Shown: positions 7,634 through 17,299, counted from the first letter of the stretch. The stretch: 64,000 nucleotides of DNA from Emticicia sp031378345 (GCA_031378345.1 JANNDY010000075.1:6206-70205), one strand, 5' to 3'. Numbers and translations: made by a program. The notes: generated by a model not told the origin, from the letters alone.

Positions 7634-9094
7634 TTGATGACTACCTTAGAAACTCCTATAACTCCAAAAATAACTGTGCAAAGCGAGGTGGACATCGTGT
7701 GGCAGAATTGCCTTAAAATGATTCGGGAAAGTATTTCTGAACAAAGTTACAAGACTTGGTTCGAGCCAATAATTCCTGCAAAATTAGAAGGAAAAAAACT
7801 GACTATTCAAGTGCCAAGCCAATTTTTCTATGAATGGCTTGAGGAGAACTATGTGCATTTGCTACGAAAATCATTGGATTATGCCATCGGTCGAGATGGA
7901 ATGTTGGAGTATTCGATAATTATTGATAGCGGAAATCGGCAGAAAAATGAGCCTCAGATTGCGATAAATATGCCTCCAGTAAATAATCCGCAATATGCCA
8001 AACCCGATAATCATAATGCAGATGTGGTGAGAAATCCTTTCGTTATGAAAGATTTGGATTCCCTCACACTTGATTCTTACCTAAACCCAAATTATACTTT
8101 TGATAATTATATAGAAGGCGATTGTAACCGTTTGGCAAGAGCTGCGGGCTTTGCTGTTGCTTCAAAACCTGGTGTTACTTCGTTCAATCCTTTGATGATT
8201 TATGGGGGCGTTGGACTCGGAAAAACGCATTTGGTGCAGGCAATTGGCAATTATATGAAAAATAAGTCGAACAATAAATTTGTTTTATATGTTTCGTCCG
8301 AGAAATTTACCAGCCAATTTATCAATTCAATTAGAAATAATAATTTGCAAGATTTCATGAATTTTTACATGCAAATTGATGTATTAATTATTGATGATGT
8401 GCAGTTTTTGGCAGGAAAAGAAAAGACCCAAGAAACTTTTTTCCATATTTTCAATCATTTGCACCAGTCGGGAAAGCAAATCGTGATGACTTCTGACCGC
8501 CCACCAAGAGAATTGGAAGGTGTAGAAGACCGTTTACTTTCACGTTTCAAATGGGGCTTGACTGCAGATTTGCAAACCCCAGATTTTGAAACACGCATTG
8601 CCATTATTCAGAAAAAAGTACAAGCCGAAGGCATAACTATTGACTACGAAGTAATTGAATATTTGGCTCATAGTGTAGATACAAATGTGCGTGAATTGGA
8701 AGGTGTAATGATTTCACTTTTGGCACAAGCATCGCTCACTCGTCGAGAAATTGACTTGGATTTAGCAAAAATCACACTCCGACATTTGGTGAAAGATTCG
8801 GAGCGTGAAGTTACAGTTGATACAATAATTGATGCCATAACTGAGCATTATAAGGTCAGAATACCTGATTTGAAGGGAAAAAGTCGTTTGAGAGAAATTG
8901 TTTTGCCTCGTCAAGTAGCTATGTATTTGGCAAAAGAGCTCACTAATCTTTCATTGAAATCAATTGGTTATCATTTTGGAGGACGAGATCATAGCACTGT
9001 GATTCATGCCATTCAAACGGTCAATGATTTGATGGACAATGACAAAGAAATTAGTAGTGCAGTTGCTAAACTTTTGAAATTATTTCGGCGGTAA
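7634..9094 (+). CDS. dnaA: Chromosomal replication initiator DnaA
   Basis: A 486-residue initiator that binds and melts the replication origin. Domain I covers about residues 20-88, followed by a variable linker to about residue 145. The AAA+ domain has Walker A GGVGLGKTH (191-199) and Walker B IDDVQFL (253-259). The C-terminal DnaA-box-binding domain has the signature GGRDHSTVIHA (449-459). Length is normal. I found no cluster of consensus DnaA boxes (TTATCCACA) in the flanks, so an adjacent oriC is not supported. Its stop codon directly abuts the stop of the convergent rlmI gene. Confidence 0.98.
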   Translation: MMTTLETPITPKITVQSEVDIVWQNCLKMIRESISEQSYKTWFEPIIPAKLEGKKLTIQVPSQFFYEWLEENYVHLLRKSLDYAIGRDGMLEYSIIIDSGNRQKNEPQIAINMPPVNNPQYAKPDNHNADVVRNPFVMKDLDSLTLDSYLNPNYTFDNYIEGDCNRLARAAGFAVASKPGVTSFNPLMIYGGVGLGKTHLVQAIGNYMKNKSNNKFVLYVSSEKFTSQFINSIRNNNLQDFMNFYMQIDVLIIDDVQFLAGKEKTQETFFHIFNHLHQSGKQIVMTSDRPPRELEGVEDRLLSRFKWGLTADLQTPDFETRIAIIQKKVQAEGITIDYEVIEYLAHSVDTNVRELEGVMISLLAQASLTRREIDLDLAKITLRHLVKDSEREVTVDTIIDAITEHYKVRIPDLKGKSRLREIVLPRQVAMYLAKELTNLSLKSIGYHFGGRDHSTVIHAIQTVNDLMDNDKEISSAVAKLLKLFRR

Positions 9095-10303
9095 TTACTC
9101 CACATAAAGCACCAAACCTTTCAGATAACTGCCTTCGGGGTGAAAAAGATTGACTGGGTGGTCGGCACCTTGTGTAAGCTGATGCAACACTCGGACTTGT
9201 CTGCCAACTTCGAGTGCCGCCGATACAATTGTGTTATAAAAAAGCTCTCGGTCAACTACTTGTGAGCATGAAAAAGTAAACAAAATTCCGCCTTTGGCAA
9301 GTCTTTTTATTCCTTCTATATTTAATCTTTTATAACCTTGTACTGCATTGTGGCGTTTGGCTATATTTTTTGCATACGCTGGCGGGTCGAGAATAATCAA
9401 ATCATAGGTTTGCTCATTTTTCTTCAAAAAATTCACTACATCTTCGGCATAGGCTTCGTGCTTGAAGGATTCTTCAAAATTTAGAGTTACATTTTGGTTT
9501 ACGAGTTCGATTGCTTTCTTCGATACATCAACCGAATGCACAAACTCTGCTCCTGCTTTTAAAGCATAAATCGAAAATCCGCCCGAATAACAGAACGCAT
9601 TTAACACTTTTTTACCTTTAGCATATTGTCCTAATAATGCACGATTATCTCTTTGGTCCAGAAAAAAACCTGTTTTTTGTCCAGTTTCCCAATCAATTAG
9701 GAATTTATTGTCATTTTCTGAAACTTCGTGGGGAATCGAATGAGTGAGTGAGTGATTTAGTGATTGAGTGAATATATATGAATTTTCAATCGTTTTAGCA
9801 AAAACATCTGGTAAGGTTTCTTTGCTTTTATCATAAACAGCCAAAAGGTTTTCACCATAAATTTTCTTTAATCCAGCTAATATTTTTTCTTTTTCTTGCC
9901 ACATTCCTATCGTATGTGCTTGAAAAACGATGATTCCCTTATAAAAATCAAGAATAAGTCCAGGAAAACCGTCGCCTTCTCCGTGAATGAGTCGGTAACA
10001 ATTTGTTGAATCAGTTTCTTCCAAGAAAAGAAGTGTATTTCTGAGATTGAAAGCATTTTGAAGTTTTTCCAACCAAAATACTTCGTTAATTTCAGTTTGA
10101 ATATGAGAAAATATCTTAACTGCGATACTTCCTTTATAATAATGTCCTGTGCCAAGATAAGTGAGTTTTTTATCAAAAACTTCTACTACATCTCCGTCGG
10201 TTGGATTTCCTTCAGTACGAGCAATTGCTCCCGAAAATATCCAAGGATGCAGCCTTTTTACTGCTATTTCTTTTCCTGCGTTTAATATTACTTTTGCGTA
10301 CAT
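9095..10303 (-). CDS. rlmI: 23S rRNA (cytosine-C5) methyltransferase RlmI-like
   Basis: A 402-residue class I SAM-dependent methyltransferase. An N-terminal PUA domain (KRLHPWIFSGAI) precedes the Rossmann methyltransferase domain, with VLNAFCYSGGFSIYAL as the SAM-binding motif, LIILDPPAYA as the catalytic loop and FSCSQ. The family methylates 23S rRNA near C1962. I chose the ATG at 10303 (MYAKVILN) rather than the longer frame from 10363. A run of about 12 residues (SLNHSLTHSI, near 9737-9774) just before the conserved KFLIDWETGQKTGFFLDQRDN segment is encoded by GAGTGA/GATTTAGT heptads like those in gene junctions, and looks like an in-frame repeat insertion. Confidence 0.93.
   Translation of the reverse strand: MYAKVILNAGKEIAVKRLHPWIFSGAIARTEGNPTDGDVVEVFDKKLTYLGTGHYYKGSIAVKIFSHIQTEINEVFWLEKLQNAFNLRNTLLFLEETDSTNCYRLIHGEGDGFPGLILDFYKGIIVFQAHTIGMWQEKEKILAGLKKIYGENLLAVYDKSKETLPDVFAKTIENSYIFTQSLNHSLTHSIPHEVSENDNKFLIDWETGQKTGFFLDQRDNRALLGQYAKGKKVLNAFCYSGGFSIYALKAGAEFVHSVDVSKKAIELVNQNVTLNFEESFKHEAYAEDVVNFLKKNEQTYDLIILDPPAYAKNIAKRHNAVQGYKRLNIEGIKRLAKGGILFTFSCSQVVDRELFYNTIVSAALEVGRQVRVLHQLTQGADHPVNLFHPEGSYLKGLVLYVE
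9737..9774. repeat. Heptad-type microrepeat inside rlmI
   Basis: TGAGTGAGTGAGTGATTTAG followed by TGATTGAGTGAAT; the same words occur in the intergenic block at 44402-44450. In rlmI the run is in frame and adds a His/Ser/Leu-rich loop. Confidence 0.7.
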
Positions 10304-10513
10304 AAATTGTTTTTTGCGACTCGCCAATATTTTTATGCTATAAATCTTTAAAAAACATAGCATTAATCTTGTTAATCATATCAATCTTTAAAATCTTAGT
10401 ACAAAATAAGAAAAAAATGAGCCTTGATAAAATCATATCGCTGATTAAATATTATATTTACCATTCTCTTTTCAAAGTAGATTTAAAATTTGAACCCTTT
10501 AATGCTAAAAAAC

Positions 10514-11503
10514 ATGAAATTAAATCGTAGAAATTTCCTACGTCAGACAGGACTTATCGCAGCTACTCCATTGATAGTCAGCGAATTATGGTCTTGCACC
10601 CCTTCTTCAAAAACCGAAGAAAAAACAAGCGACTCAACAGCAACTTCATCAATAATATCAGAACCATCAGTAAAAGATTTTGGCATACAATTATGGACTG
10701 TCAAAGAAGATATGCTAAAAGACCCTAAAGGAACTTTGAAGGCTTTGGCAAGTTATGGATATAAACAAATCGAAAGCTTCCAAGGCGAAAAGGGGGTGTT
10801 TTGGGGCATGACTGCCAAAGAATTCAAAACTTACATGGACGAACTCGGCATGAATATCGTCAGCACGCATTGTAATCCTGACTATACCATGAAAAAAGAA
10901 ACCGAAAAAGAATTCGGCCAATTGGTTAATGATGCGGCAAGTATTGGTATGAAATATTTGATAAATCCGTTTTTGGGTAGCCTTAAAACACAAGATGAAT
11001 GGAAAAAAGCTGCGGAAGGATTGAATCGTCAAGGTGAAATTGCTAACAAAGCTGGTTTACGAGTTGCTTACCACAATCATAATTTTGAATTCAAAAAGTT
11101 TGCCGACGGCACTATGCCCGAAACGATATTGCTTGATGGAACTGACCCTAAATTGGTTGATTTTGAAATGGATATGTTTTGGGTAGTAAAAGCTGGCGAA
11201 AACCCAGAAGAATGGTTGAAAAAATACAGTAATCGTTTCAAATTGTGCCATATCAAAGATCTTTATAAAGATGAAAAGGTGGCAGAACTCAGAAAAAACA
11301 AGGCAGAAGTGATGGTTTTGGACGATGTAAGTGCATCGTGCGATTTGGGTACTGGAAAAATTGATTTTCCTAAAATATTGAGTACAGCCAAAGCAAATGG
11401 CGTTGAATATTTCATTGTCGAGCAGGAGCGTTTTGATAATACAACTCCGTTGAAAGCCGTTGAAGGTGATGCTGCTTATATGAAGAAATTGGTATTTGTT
11501 TAA
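10514..11503 (+). CDS. Tat-exported sugar phosphate isomerase/epimerase-like protein
   Basis: A roughly 329-residue AP-endonuclease-2/xylose-isomerase-like TIM barrel. The N-terminus (MKLNRRNFLRQTGLIAATPL) is a twin-arginine signal peptide followed by SELWSC, a possible lipoprotein cysteine. Barrel strands carry conserved acidic and His positions (IQLWTVKED, STHCNPD, YHNHNFEF, LVDFEMDMFW, CHIKDLYKD, YFIVEQERF). The substrate is unknown. I prefer the ATG at 10514, which has the A-rich upstream typical here, over 10490. It lies upstream of the sigma/FecR/TonB trio and could belong with it in sugar-acid uptake and processing; that link is inference. Confidence 0.9.
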   Translation: MKLNRRNFLRQTGLIAATPLIVSELWSCTPSSKTEEKTSDSTATSSIISEPSVKDFGIQLWTVKEDMLKDPKGTLKALASYGYKQIESFQGEKGVFWGMTAKEFKTYMDELGMNIVSTHCNPDYTMKKETEKEFGQLVNDAASIGMKYLINPFLGSLKTQDEWKKAAEGLNRQGEIANKAGLRVAYHNHNFEFKKFADGTMPETILLDGTDPKLVDFEMDMFWVVKAGENPEEWLKKYSNRFKLCHIKDLYKDEKVAELRKNKAEVMVLDDVSASCDLGTGKIDFPKILSTAKANGVEYFIVEQERFDNTTPLKAVEGDAAYMKKLVFV

Positions 11504-11507
11504 AATC

Positions 11508-11548
11508 ACCTCACCCTAAATCCCTCTCCAAAAGGAGAGGGACTTAAA
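11508..11548. terminator. GC-rich hairpin with dispersed-repeat sequence
   Basis: CCCTCTCC (11522-11529), loop AAAA, GGAGAGGG (11534-11541), then an A/T-rich tract. It is preceded by CACCTCACCCTAAAT. It closes the TIM-barrel gene. Related hairpins occur at 19931-19951 and 51815-51833. Confidence 0.6.
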
Positions 11549-11592
11549 AAAACTTAAAATCTCAATTAAAAAAGAGTTTTTGGTTTTGGAAT

Positions 11593-12147
11593 ATGGATAA
11601 AAATGAACTATATCTTGATGGCTTGCTTTTGGAAGCACTTCGCAAAAATGACGAAAAAGCATTGGGGTATTTGTTCAATAATTATTATAACAAACTCTAC
11701 AGAATCGGACTGAAATGGTGCTTGGATAGCGACATCACCGAAGAAGCTATTCAGTTGATATTCAGCGATTTATGGAAATATCGCCGTACACTGAGCGATA
11801 TTCAATCGTTTGAGGCTTATCTTATAAGTTTGCTCAAAAAACGTATCTTCAAAGAACTACAAAAAGTAAATAGCATCGAAAAAGTGAATTGGGAAGATGC
11901 CGAAACATATATTCTTTCTACGCAATCTTATGAAGAGATTCTGATAAAACAAGAATCTGATGTGCACCTCAAAAAACAGCTTCACCTCGCCCTTGAACAA
12001 CTTTCGCCCCGCCAAAAAGAAATCATTGTTTTAAAATATTTTGAAGAACTCAGCTTCAAAGAAATTGCCGAAAAAACTGGTCTGCAAACTGATAGTATTT
12101 ATAAAACGCTTCACGAAGGAATTAAGAAATTGAGGGGGATTTTATAG
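11593..12147 (+). CDS. ECF-type RNA polymerase sigma factor
   Basis: A 184-residue sigma-70 family ECF factor. Region 2 spans about residues 25-95 (NNYYNKLYRIGLKW ... ITEEAIQLIFSDLWK), and region 4 with its helix-turn-helix spans about 128-180 (QLSPRQKEIIVLKYFEELSF, FKEIAEKTGL). No region 1 or 3 is present. It precedes a FecR-type anti-sigma gene and an STN-domain TonB receptor, so it is probably released when the receptor binds its ligand and then activates the downstream genes. Confidence 0.93.
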   Translation: MDKNELYLDGLLLEALRKNDEKALGYLFNNYYNKLYRIGLKWCLDSDITEEAIQLIFSDLWKYRRTLSDIQSFEAYLISLLKKRIFKELQKVNSIEKVNWEDAETYILSTQSYEEILIKQESDVHLKKQLHLALEQLSPRQKEIIVLKYFEELSFKEIAEKTGLQTDSIYKTLHEGIKKLRGIL

Positions 12148-12153
12148 CTACGA

Positions 12154-12184
12154 AGGAAGGCTTCTCTTATAGCGAAGCCTTCCT
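12154..12184. repeat. Palindromic GGAAGGC hairpin, copy 1
   Basis: AGGAAGGCTTC pairs with GAAGCCTTCCT around a 9-nt loop, then an A-rich tract. It directly follows the sigma-factor stop. A second copy with a compensatory change is at 55976-56006. Confidence 0.7.
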
Positions 12185-12293
12185 ATAAAAAAATATTCTC
12201 ACAAATATTTCAAAAAATCAGGAAGATTTTCTGAATTCCCTCCTCTGTATTTATAGAAGACTTATTTTCTACGTACAACAAATATAATTTCCC

Positions 12294-13385
12294 ATGAAAA
12301 GTAAGGTATTAATGTCTATTGATGAACTTTTAGTAAACGAATTTTTTTTGAATTATTATTTCAGATACGATGAAGCTGATATTTTGGAATGGGAAGATTG
12401 GGTAGCGTTTCACCCCGAACGAAAAGAATTAGTGCAACAGGCATTTTTGATGCTTGACAAACTTTCTTTAAAATGGAATCGTGAACAAATTGAAGCTAAA
12501 TTCAATACATTTAATAGCAATATTAGCTTCGAAGAAGAAGAAACTCTTTCAATTCAAGTTAGCTATCATAATCCTATTTTTAGAAAATGGCTTGCTGCGG
12601 CATCACTGCTTTTATTGATGAGTGCTGGTTGGTGGTTTTTCAAACAAAATGATTCAAAATCGCTTATCTATAAAGAATTGGTTGCCAATGCCCAAGTAGA
12701 GTTGATTGAAAAAGAGAATATTTCGGACAAACCTTTATTAATTACATTGACTGATGGCTCTTCAATTTTGCTTCAAAAAGGTAGCCGTTTGAGTTATCCT
12801 GCAAATTTTAAAAGAGATAAAAGAGAAGTCTATTTAGATGGAGAAGCATTATTTGAAGTAGCAAAAGATGCCGAAAAACCCTTCTTTGTTTTTGCTAATG
12901 AATTGGTTACTAAGGTTTTAGGAACAAGTTTTACCATAAAGGCTTACAAAGGTCAAAAGGATATTCAAGTAATCGTTCGCACTGGAAAAGTATCTGTTTT
13001 TAAATTAAATGAAGTACAAAATAGTACAAATGTCAAAATTTTAGAAGGTGTTGTAATCATACCAAATCAACAAATAAACTTTGATAAAGAAAAAAGTAAT
13101 TTTTCAAAATCATTGGTTGAGAAACCAGAGATGCTTTCGGAAATGCCACAATATAATTTTGAATTTAAAGATGTATCGGCAAGCAAGGTTTTTTCTACGA
13201 TTCAAAAAGCATACGGTATTTCGATTGTCTATGACGAAGAATTATTGAAAGAATGCCCTGTAACTGCCTCATTATCAGACGAACCACTTTATGGAAAACT
13301 TGATTTGATTTGTAATGCCATCGAAGCCGAGTACCAACTCATTGATGGTCAGATAGTTATCAGTAGTAAAGGTTGTAAAAATTAA
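12294..13385 (+). CDS. FecR-family anti-sigma factor
   Basis: A 363-residue inner-membrane signal transducer. A cytoplasmic N-terminus (1-98) would hold the sigma factor, one membrane helix spans about 99-117 (WLAAASLLLLMSAGWWFF), the periplasmic FecR domain is at about 148-260 (LTDGSSILLQKGSRLSYP, YLDGEALFEV), and a C-terminal DUF4974-like domain follows (VSASKVFSTIQKAYGI). It sits between the ECF sigma gene and the TonB receptor gene, as in Bacteroidota surface-signalling loci. The 146-bp gap after the sigma gene contains a hairpin, so the two genes may be partly uncoupled. Confidence 0.93.
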   Translation: MKSKVLMSIDELLVNEFFLNYYFRYDEADILEWEDWVAFHPERKELVQQAFLMLDKLSLKWNREQIEAKFNTFNSNISFEEEETLSIQVSYHNPIFRKWLAAASLLLLMSAGWWFFKQNDSKSLIYKELVANAQVELIEKENISDKPLLITLTDGSSILLQKGSRLSYPANFKRDKREVYLDGEALFEVAKDAEKPFFVFANELVTKVLGTSFTIKAYKGQKDIQVIVRTGKVSVFKLNEVQNSTNVKILEGVVIIPNQQINFDKEKSNFSKSLVEKPEMLSEMPQYNFEFKDVSASKVFSTIQKAYGISIVYDEELLKECPVTASLSDEPLYGKLDLICNAIEAEYQLIDGQIVISSKGCKN

Positions 13386-13441
13386 AGTCAACAATATAAA
13401 AACCAATTAATTATTTTATTACTAAAAATCATCTAAAACCT

Positions 13442-16400
13442 ATGTTATTTACTACAAAATCAAAATTATTACTAACCAAAATCATGAAATTGAGCTTTCT
13501 GCAACTGTGCTTGGGGCTACTTTTTACTGGTTTGGGCTATGCCCACACGAGCAATGCCCAAGAGGTATTAGACCGTGAAGTTTCGCTACAATTAAAGGGG
13601 CAAAACCTAACAGATGCTTTAAACAAAATTGAAGAATCGGCTAATGTAAAGTTTATTTTTAGCTCAAAATTGATTAAAAGCGACCGTTTTGTTACATTAA
13701 ATGCCCAACAAGAGAAACTTTCAAGCGTTCTTGAGTCTCTTTTGAAGCCTTTGAAAATTTCGTATAAAGTAAACGGCAACAAAATTATACTGACTCGCCA
13801 GACCGAAACGGCTTCTCTCAATAATGAAACTTTAGTCCCAAAAGTAATCGAAAACCCGATTACAGGAAAAGTTACCGCAAAAAGCGGTGAGGCTATTCCT
13901 GGAGCAAGTGTTATTATTAAAGGAACAAAAAAAGGGGTTACTACTGACGGTGATGGAAATTTCAGGATTAATGCAGAAAAAGGAGAAACTTTGACTATTT
14001 CGTTTATTGGTTACAAACAAACTGACATCAAAGTTGGTGAAAATAGTACCATCAATGTAGTTTTGGAAGAATCGACTTCTGCATTAGCTGAAGTTGCAGT
14101 TGTTGGCTCTCGTTCATCGACCGCTCGTACAAACACCGACTCGCCGGTGCCTGTTGATATTATTTCTCCGAAAGAATTAAAAGGTTTTTCGCAAGTAGAT
14201 TTAGGGCAAATCCTTAATTATGTTGCTCCTTCTTTTAGTTCAAATCGCCAAACAGTTGCCGATGGAACTGACCATATTGACCCAGCTTCGTTGCGTGGTT
14301 TAGGACCTGACCAAGTTTTGGTTTTGGTCAATGGCAAGCGTCGTCATACAACTGCACTTTTGAATATTAATGGTACAGTTGGACGTGGCTCAGTAGGTAC
14401 AGATATGAACGTAATTCCAGTTGCTGCCATCGAGCGTATTGAGGTTTTGCGTGATGGTGCTGCTGCTCAATATGGCTCTGATGCCATCGCAGGTGTAATT
14501 AACGTAGTTTTGAAGAAAAATTATGATGGTTTTGCTGCTTCATTGACATCAGGAACAAATGTTACCAACATGAAATGGAATACTCCAAATGTTAATGGAG
14601 GACAAGATGCACAAAGTTTGAAAATCACTGACGGACAAGTCTTACAATTTGATTTATCGAAAGGTTTTAAAGTAGGAAAAGGTGGTCATGTAGTAGTTTC
14701 TGGACAGTATAATGCTCACGGAACTACAAATAGAAGTGGTTATGACAATGCTCCAACAATCTACTTGGGTACCGCAGGTGGTTTTCCAGGAACGCCAGCG
14801 GGACAAGATGCAACTACTTTCCGTAAAAAAATCATTGCAGATGATGCTTCTTTTGCAGGTCAGAGAGGGTACAATCGTAGAAATATGGTCTTTGGTAACT
14901 CGTCAGCTCAAAACTTAGGTGTTTTTGTTAATGGTGGAATCCCTGTTGGAGCAAAATCTGAGTTTTATTTTTCGGGAGGATTGACACACCGTACTGGAAC
15001 TGGCTTTGGTAATAACCGTGTGCCTGTGTCGAGGTCGCAACAACCTTTGAAATCTGATGGAACATTATTTTATGCCGATGGTTTTTTACCTGCCATTGAA
15101 TCAACAATTGGAGACCAATCATTACAGTTTGGTTATAAAACCAAATTGGGTGCATGGAATGTGGACTTGGCAAATACTTTTGGTAGAAACACTTTTAATT
15201 TCACTGTAAGTAGCTCAGGAAATGCGACGGCTGCCAATGGCGATAACCAACAAACAAAATTTGATGCTGGTACATTGAAATTCGACCAAAACACAACTAA
15301 CCTTGATTTTTCGAGATTATATGAAAAGGCTGGTGGCATTAGTGGTTTAAATATAGCTTTTGGTACAGAATTTCGTAGAGACCATTATCAAATTGAAGCA
15401 GGAGAATTGGCTTCGTACAGTGGAACAGTGAAAAGCGTGCCAACTGCACCACTTATTATAGGTGGACCAGCGGCAGGTAGTGCTGTTGCTGGACCTGGTG
15501 CTCAAGTATTTCCAGGTTTTCAGCCAAGTAATGAAGTCAATAAATCTCGTACAAACTTAGGGCTTTATGGTGATGTTGAAGGTGAAGTATTTAATCGTTT
15601 ATTAATAGGCATTGCAGGACGCTATGAAAATTATAGCGATTTTGGCTCAAATTTTAGTGGAAAAATCTCTGCTCGCTTAAAATTAGTGGAAGGTTTATCT
15701 TTACGTGGTTCGGCAAGTACAGGTTTTAGAGCTCCATCATTGCACCAAAGATATTTCAGCAATATCAGTACACAGTTTGTAAGTGGCTTACCTTCAAACA
15801 CTTTGACTGTCAATAATGATGACCCAATTGCAAGAAAAGTTATTGGTGTAGATGCCCTTCGTCCAGAAACTTCGGTGAGTTTTACTGGTGGTGTTACCGC
15901 CCGTATTGCAAAGACAACAACCCTTACTGTTGATGCTTATCAAATCGAAATCAAAGACCGTGTAGTTTATTCTGGTGCTTTTTCTCGTGGTCTTTTAGGC
16001 TTTGCCTCTACCGATTATATTGGTGTAAATAATGTCAATTTCTTTGCCAATGCCGCCAATACTCGCACACAAGGCATAGATGTTGTAATCAATAGCAAAA
16101 ATAAAGTTGGTAAAGGTAGTTTGAACATTACGCTTGCTATGAACTTCAACAAAAACAAGGTAACAGGCATCAATAGCACACCTTTGATAGATAGTCCAGA
16201 GAAAAATGTTTCGACAACTAACCCTGGTACTTGGTTCAAAAACTTATTATTCGACCGTCAGCAAATCTCTCGAATTGAAGTTTGGCAGCCAAATAGCAAG
16301 ATTAATTTAAGTTCAGTTTATTCAGTAGGCAAATTTGATTTTTCTTTCCGTACGGTTCGTTTTGGAGAGGCACAATATGTGCATAATGCTTATACAGAAG

Positions 16401-16759
16401 CTAAAAAACCAGACGGAACTTACTGGAATACTTCAAATAATATTGCTGGTGTTGCACAACCATTATTCTTATACAATAGCGATGGCACTGCTCAAATTGA
16501 CCAAGTATTTAAGCCAGTTTGGATTACAGATTTGGCGGTAAGTTATAAAATAACTAATGCATTAAACCTTACAATAGGTGCAAATAACTTGTTTGATGTT
16601 TATCCAGACCAAATATTTATTGACCCTCGTAATGCTTATGGTTTGGTAGATTATGCTTCGGGACGTGATGCTTCTAACCGTGGACGTTTATTATTCCAAC
16701 CAAACCAAGGTGGCTATAATGGTCGCTACATTTTTGGACGTTTAGTTTTCAATTTATAA
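13442..16759 (+). CDS. TonB-dependent outer-membrane receptor with STN signalling domain
   Basis: 1105 residues. An N-terminal signal region (about 1-39, ending HTSNAQ) is followed by an STN secretin/TonB N-terminal domain (48-115), a carboxypeptidase-regulatory-like beta domain (142-210, ITGKVTAKSGEAIPGASVII), a plug (about 225-350, ERIEVLRDGAAAQYGSDAIA) and a long beta barrel ending GRYIFGRLVFNL. The STN domain contacts the FecR protein when ligand is bound. No SusD-like lipoprotein gene follows, so this is not a classical SusCD pair. The ligand is unknown. An ATG at 13484 (MKLSFLQ) is an alternative start. Confidence 0.93.
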   Translation: MLFTTKSKLLLTKIMKLSFLQLCLGLLFTGLGYAHTSNAQEVLDREVSLQLKGQNLTDALNKIEESANVKFIFSSKLIKSDRFVTLNAQQEKLSSVLESLLKPLKISYKVNGNKIILTRQTETASLNNETLVPKVIENPITGKVTAKSGEAIPGASVIIKGTKKGVTTDGDGNFRINAEKGETLTISFIGYKQTDIKVGENSTINVVLEESTSALAEVAVVGSRSSTARTNTDSPVPVDIISPKELKGFSQVDLGQILNYVAPSFSSNRQTVADGTDHIDPASLRGLGPDQVLVLVNGKRRHTTALLNINGTVGRGSVGTDMNVIPVAAIERIEVLRDGAAAQYGSDAIAGVINVVLKKNYDGFAASLTSGTNVTNMKWNTPNVNGGQDAQSLKITDGQVLQFDLSKGFKVGKGGHVVVSGQYNAHGTTNRSGYDNAPTIYLGTAGGFPGTPAGQDATTFRKKIIADDASFAGQRGYNRRNMVFGNSSAQNLGVFVNGGIPVGAKSEFYFSGGLTHRTGTGFGNNRVPVSRSQQPLKSDGTLFYADGFLPAIESTIGDQSLQFGYKTKLGAWNVDLANTFGRNTFNFTVSSSGNATAANGDNQQTKFDAGTLKFDQNTTNLDFSRLYEKAGGISGLNIAFGTEFRRDHYQIEAGELASYSGTVKSVPTAPLIIGGPAAGSAVAGPGAQVFPGFQPSNEVNKSRTNLGLYGDVEGEVFNRLLIGIAGRYENYSDFGSNFSGKISARLKLVEGLSLRGSASTGFRAPSLHQRYFSNISTQFVSGLPSNTLTVNNDDPIARKVIGVDALRPETSVSFTGGVTARIAKTTTLTVDAYQIEIKDRVVYSGAFSRGLLGFASTDYIGVNNVNFFANAANTRTQGIDVVINSKNKVGKGSLNITLAMNFNKNKVTGINSTPLIDSPEKNVSTTNPGTWFKNLLFDRQQISRIEVWQPNSKINLSSVYSVGKFDFSFRTVRFGEAQYVHNAYTEAKKPDGTYWNTSNNIAGVAQPLFLYNSDGTAQIDQVFKPVWITDLAVSYKITNALNLTIGANNLFDVYPDQIFIDPRNAYGLVDYASGRDASNRGRLLFQPNQGGYNGRYIFGRLVFNL

Positions 16760-16806
16760 GAAAATTTTAATATAAAAAAAAGCATTCTGAGCAACTATTA
16801 TACAAA

Positions 16807-16840
16807 AAAGGTGAAGACATTTAAAATGTCTTCACCTTTT
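16807..16840. terminator. Bidirectional terminator between the TonB receptor gene and secG
   Basis: AAAAGGTGAAGACATTT and its complement AATGTCTTCACCTTTT form a long stem with T tracts on both strands, serving two convergent genes. Confidence 0.9.
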
Positions 16841-16867
16841 TTTGTAGTATTTCTTATCTCTAAAAAA

Positions 16868-17245
16868 TTATTTTTTAGGTTGTGGAGCTGGAACAGCTGG
16901 TGCAGTATTTGCTGGAGCAGGTGTACTCTGTGCTGGAGTAGCGGCTGGTGCTGCTGCAGGAGCTGTCCGAGATGCTTTTTCAACATTCATTCCATCATCA
17001 GGTGTTGCAGCAGTTCCTGTTTTGTCAAGGAAAATACCAGCTGTTAGTGAGCCTACGATAATGAATGCAAAAAATCCCCAAGTGAGTTGCTCAAGTAAAT
17101 CTCCTGTACGTTGCACGCCAAACATTTGCGAGCCAGCACCGCTAAATTCATTTGAGATTCCACCACCTTTTGGGTTTTGAATTAAAATAACTAAAACTAA
17201 CAAGATGGCAACTATTGCCATTAAAACTAAAATTGTAGTGTACAT
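16868..17245 (-). CDS. secG: Preprotein translocase subunit SecG
   Basis: 125 residues. Two membrane helices (about 3-20 and 54-74) surround the family motif LIQNPKGGGISNEFSGAGSQ and FGVQRTGDLLEQLTW. SecG assists SecYE in protein export. The C-terminal 45 residues form a low-complexity Ala/Pro/Gln/Thr tail ending APQPKK, longer than in E. coli SecG. It faces the TonB receptor gene across a shared terminator. Confidence 0.92.
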   Translation of the reverse strand: MYTTILVLMAIVAILLVLVILIQNPKGGGISNEFSGAGSQMFGVQRTGDLLEQLTWGFFAFIIVGSLTAGIFLDKTGTAATPDDGMNVEKASRTAPAAAPAATPAQSTPAPANTAPAVPAPQPKK

Positions 17246-17299
17246 TTTTTCAATAAATAGATTAATTATGAATAATATTTTTGATTTTTTCCTTGAAAA

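Noticed and set aside
14779..14806. GGAACGCCAGCGGGAC in the TonB receptor gene, similar to the 15-bp element
   Set aside because: Only a partial match with several differences, and the protein segment is plausible barrel/loop sequence.
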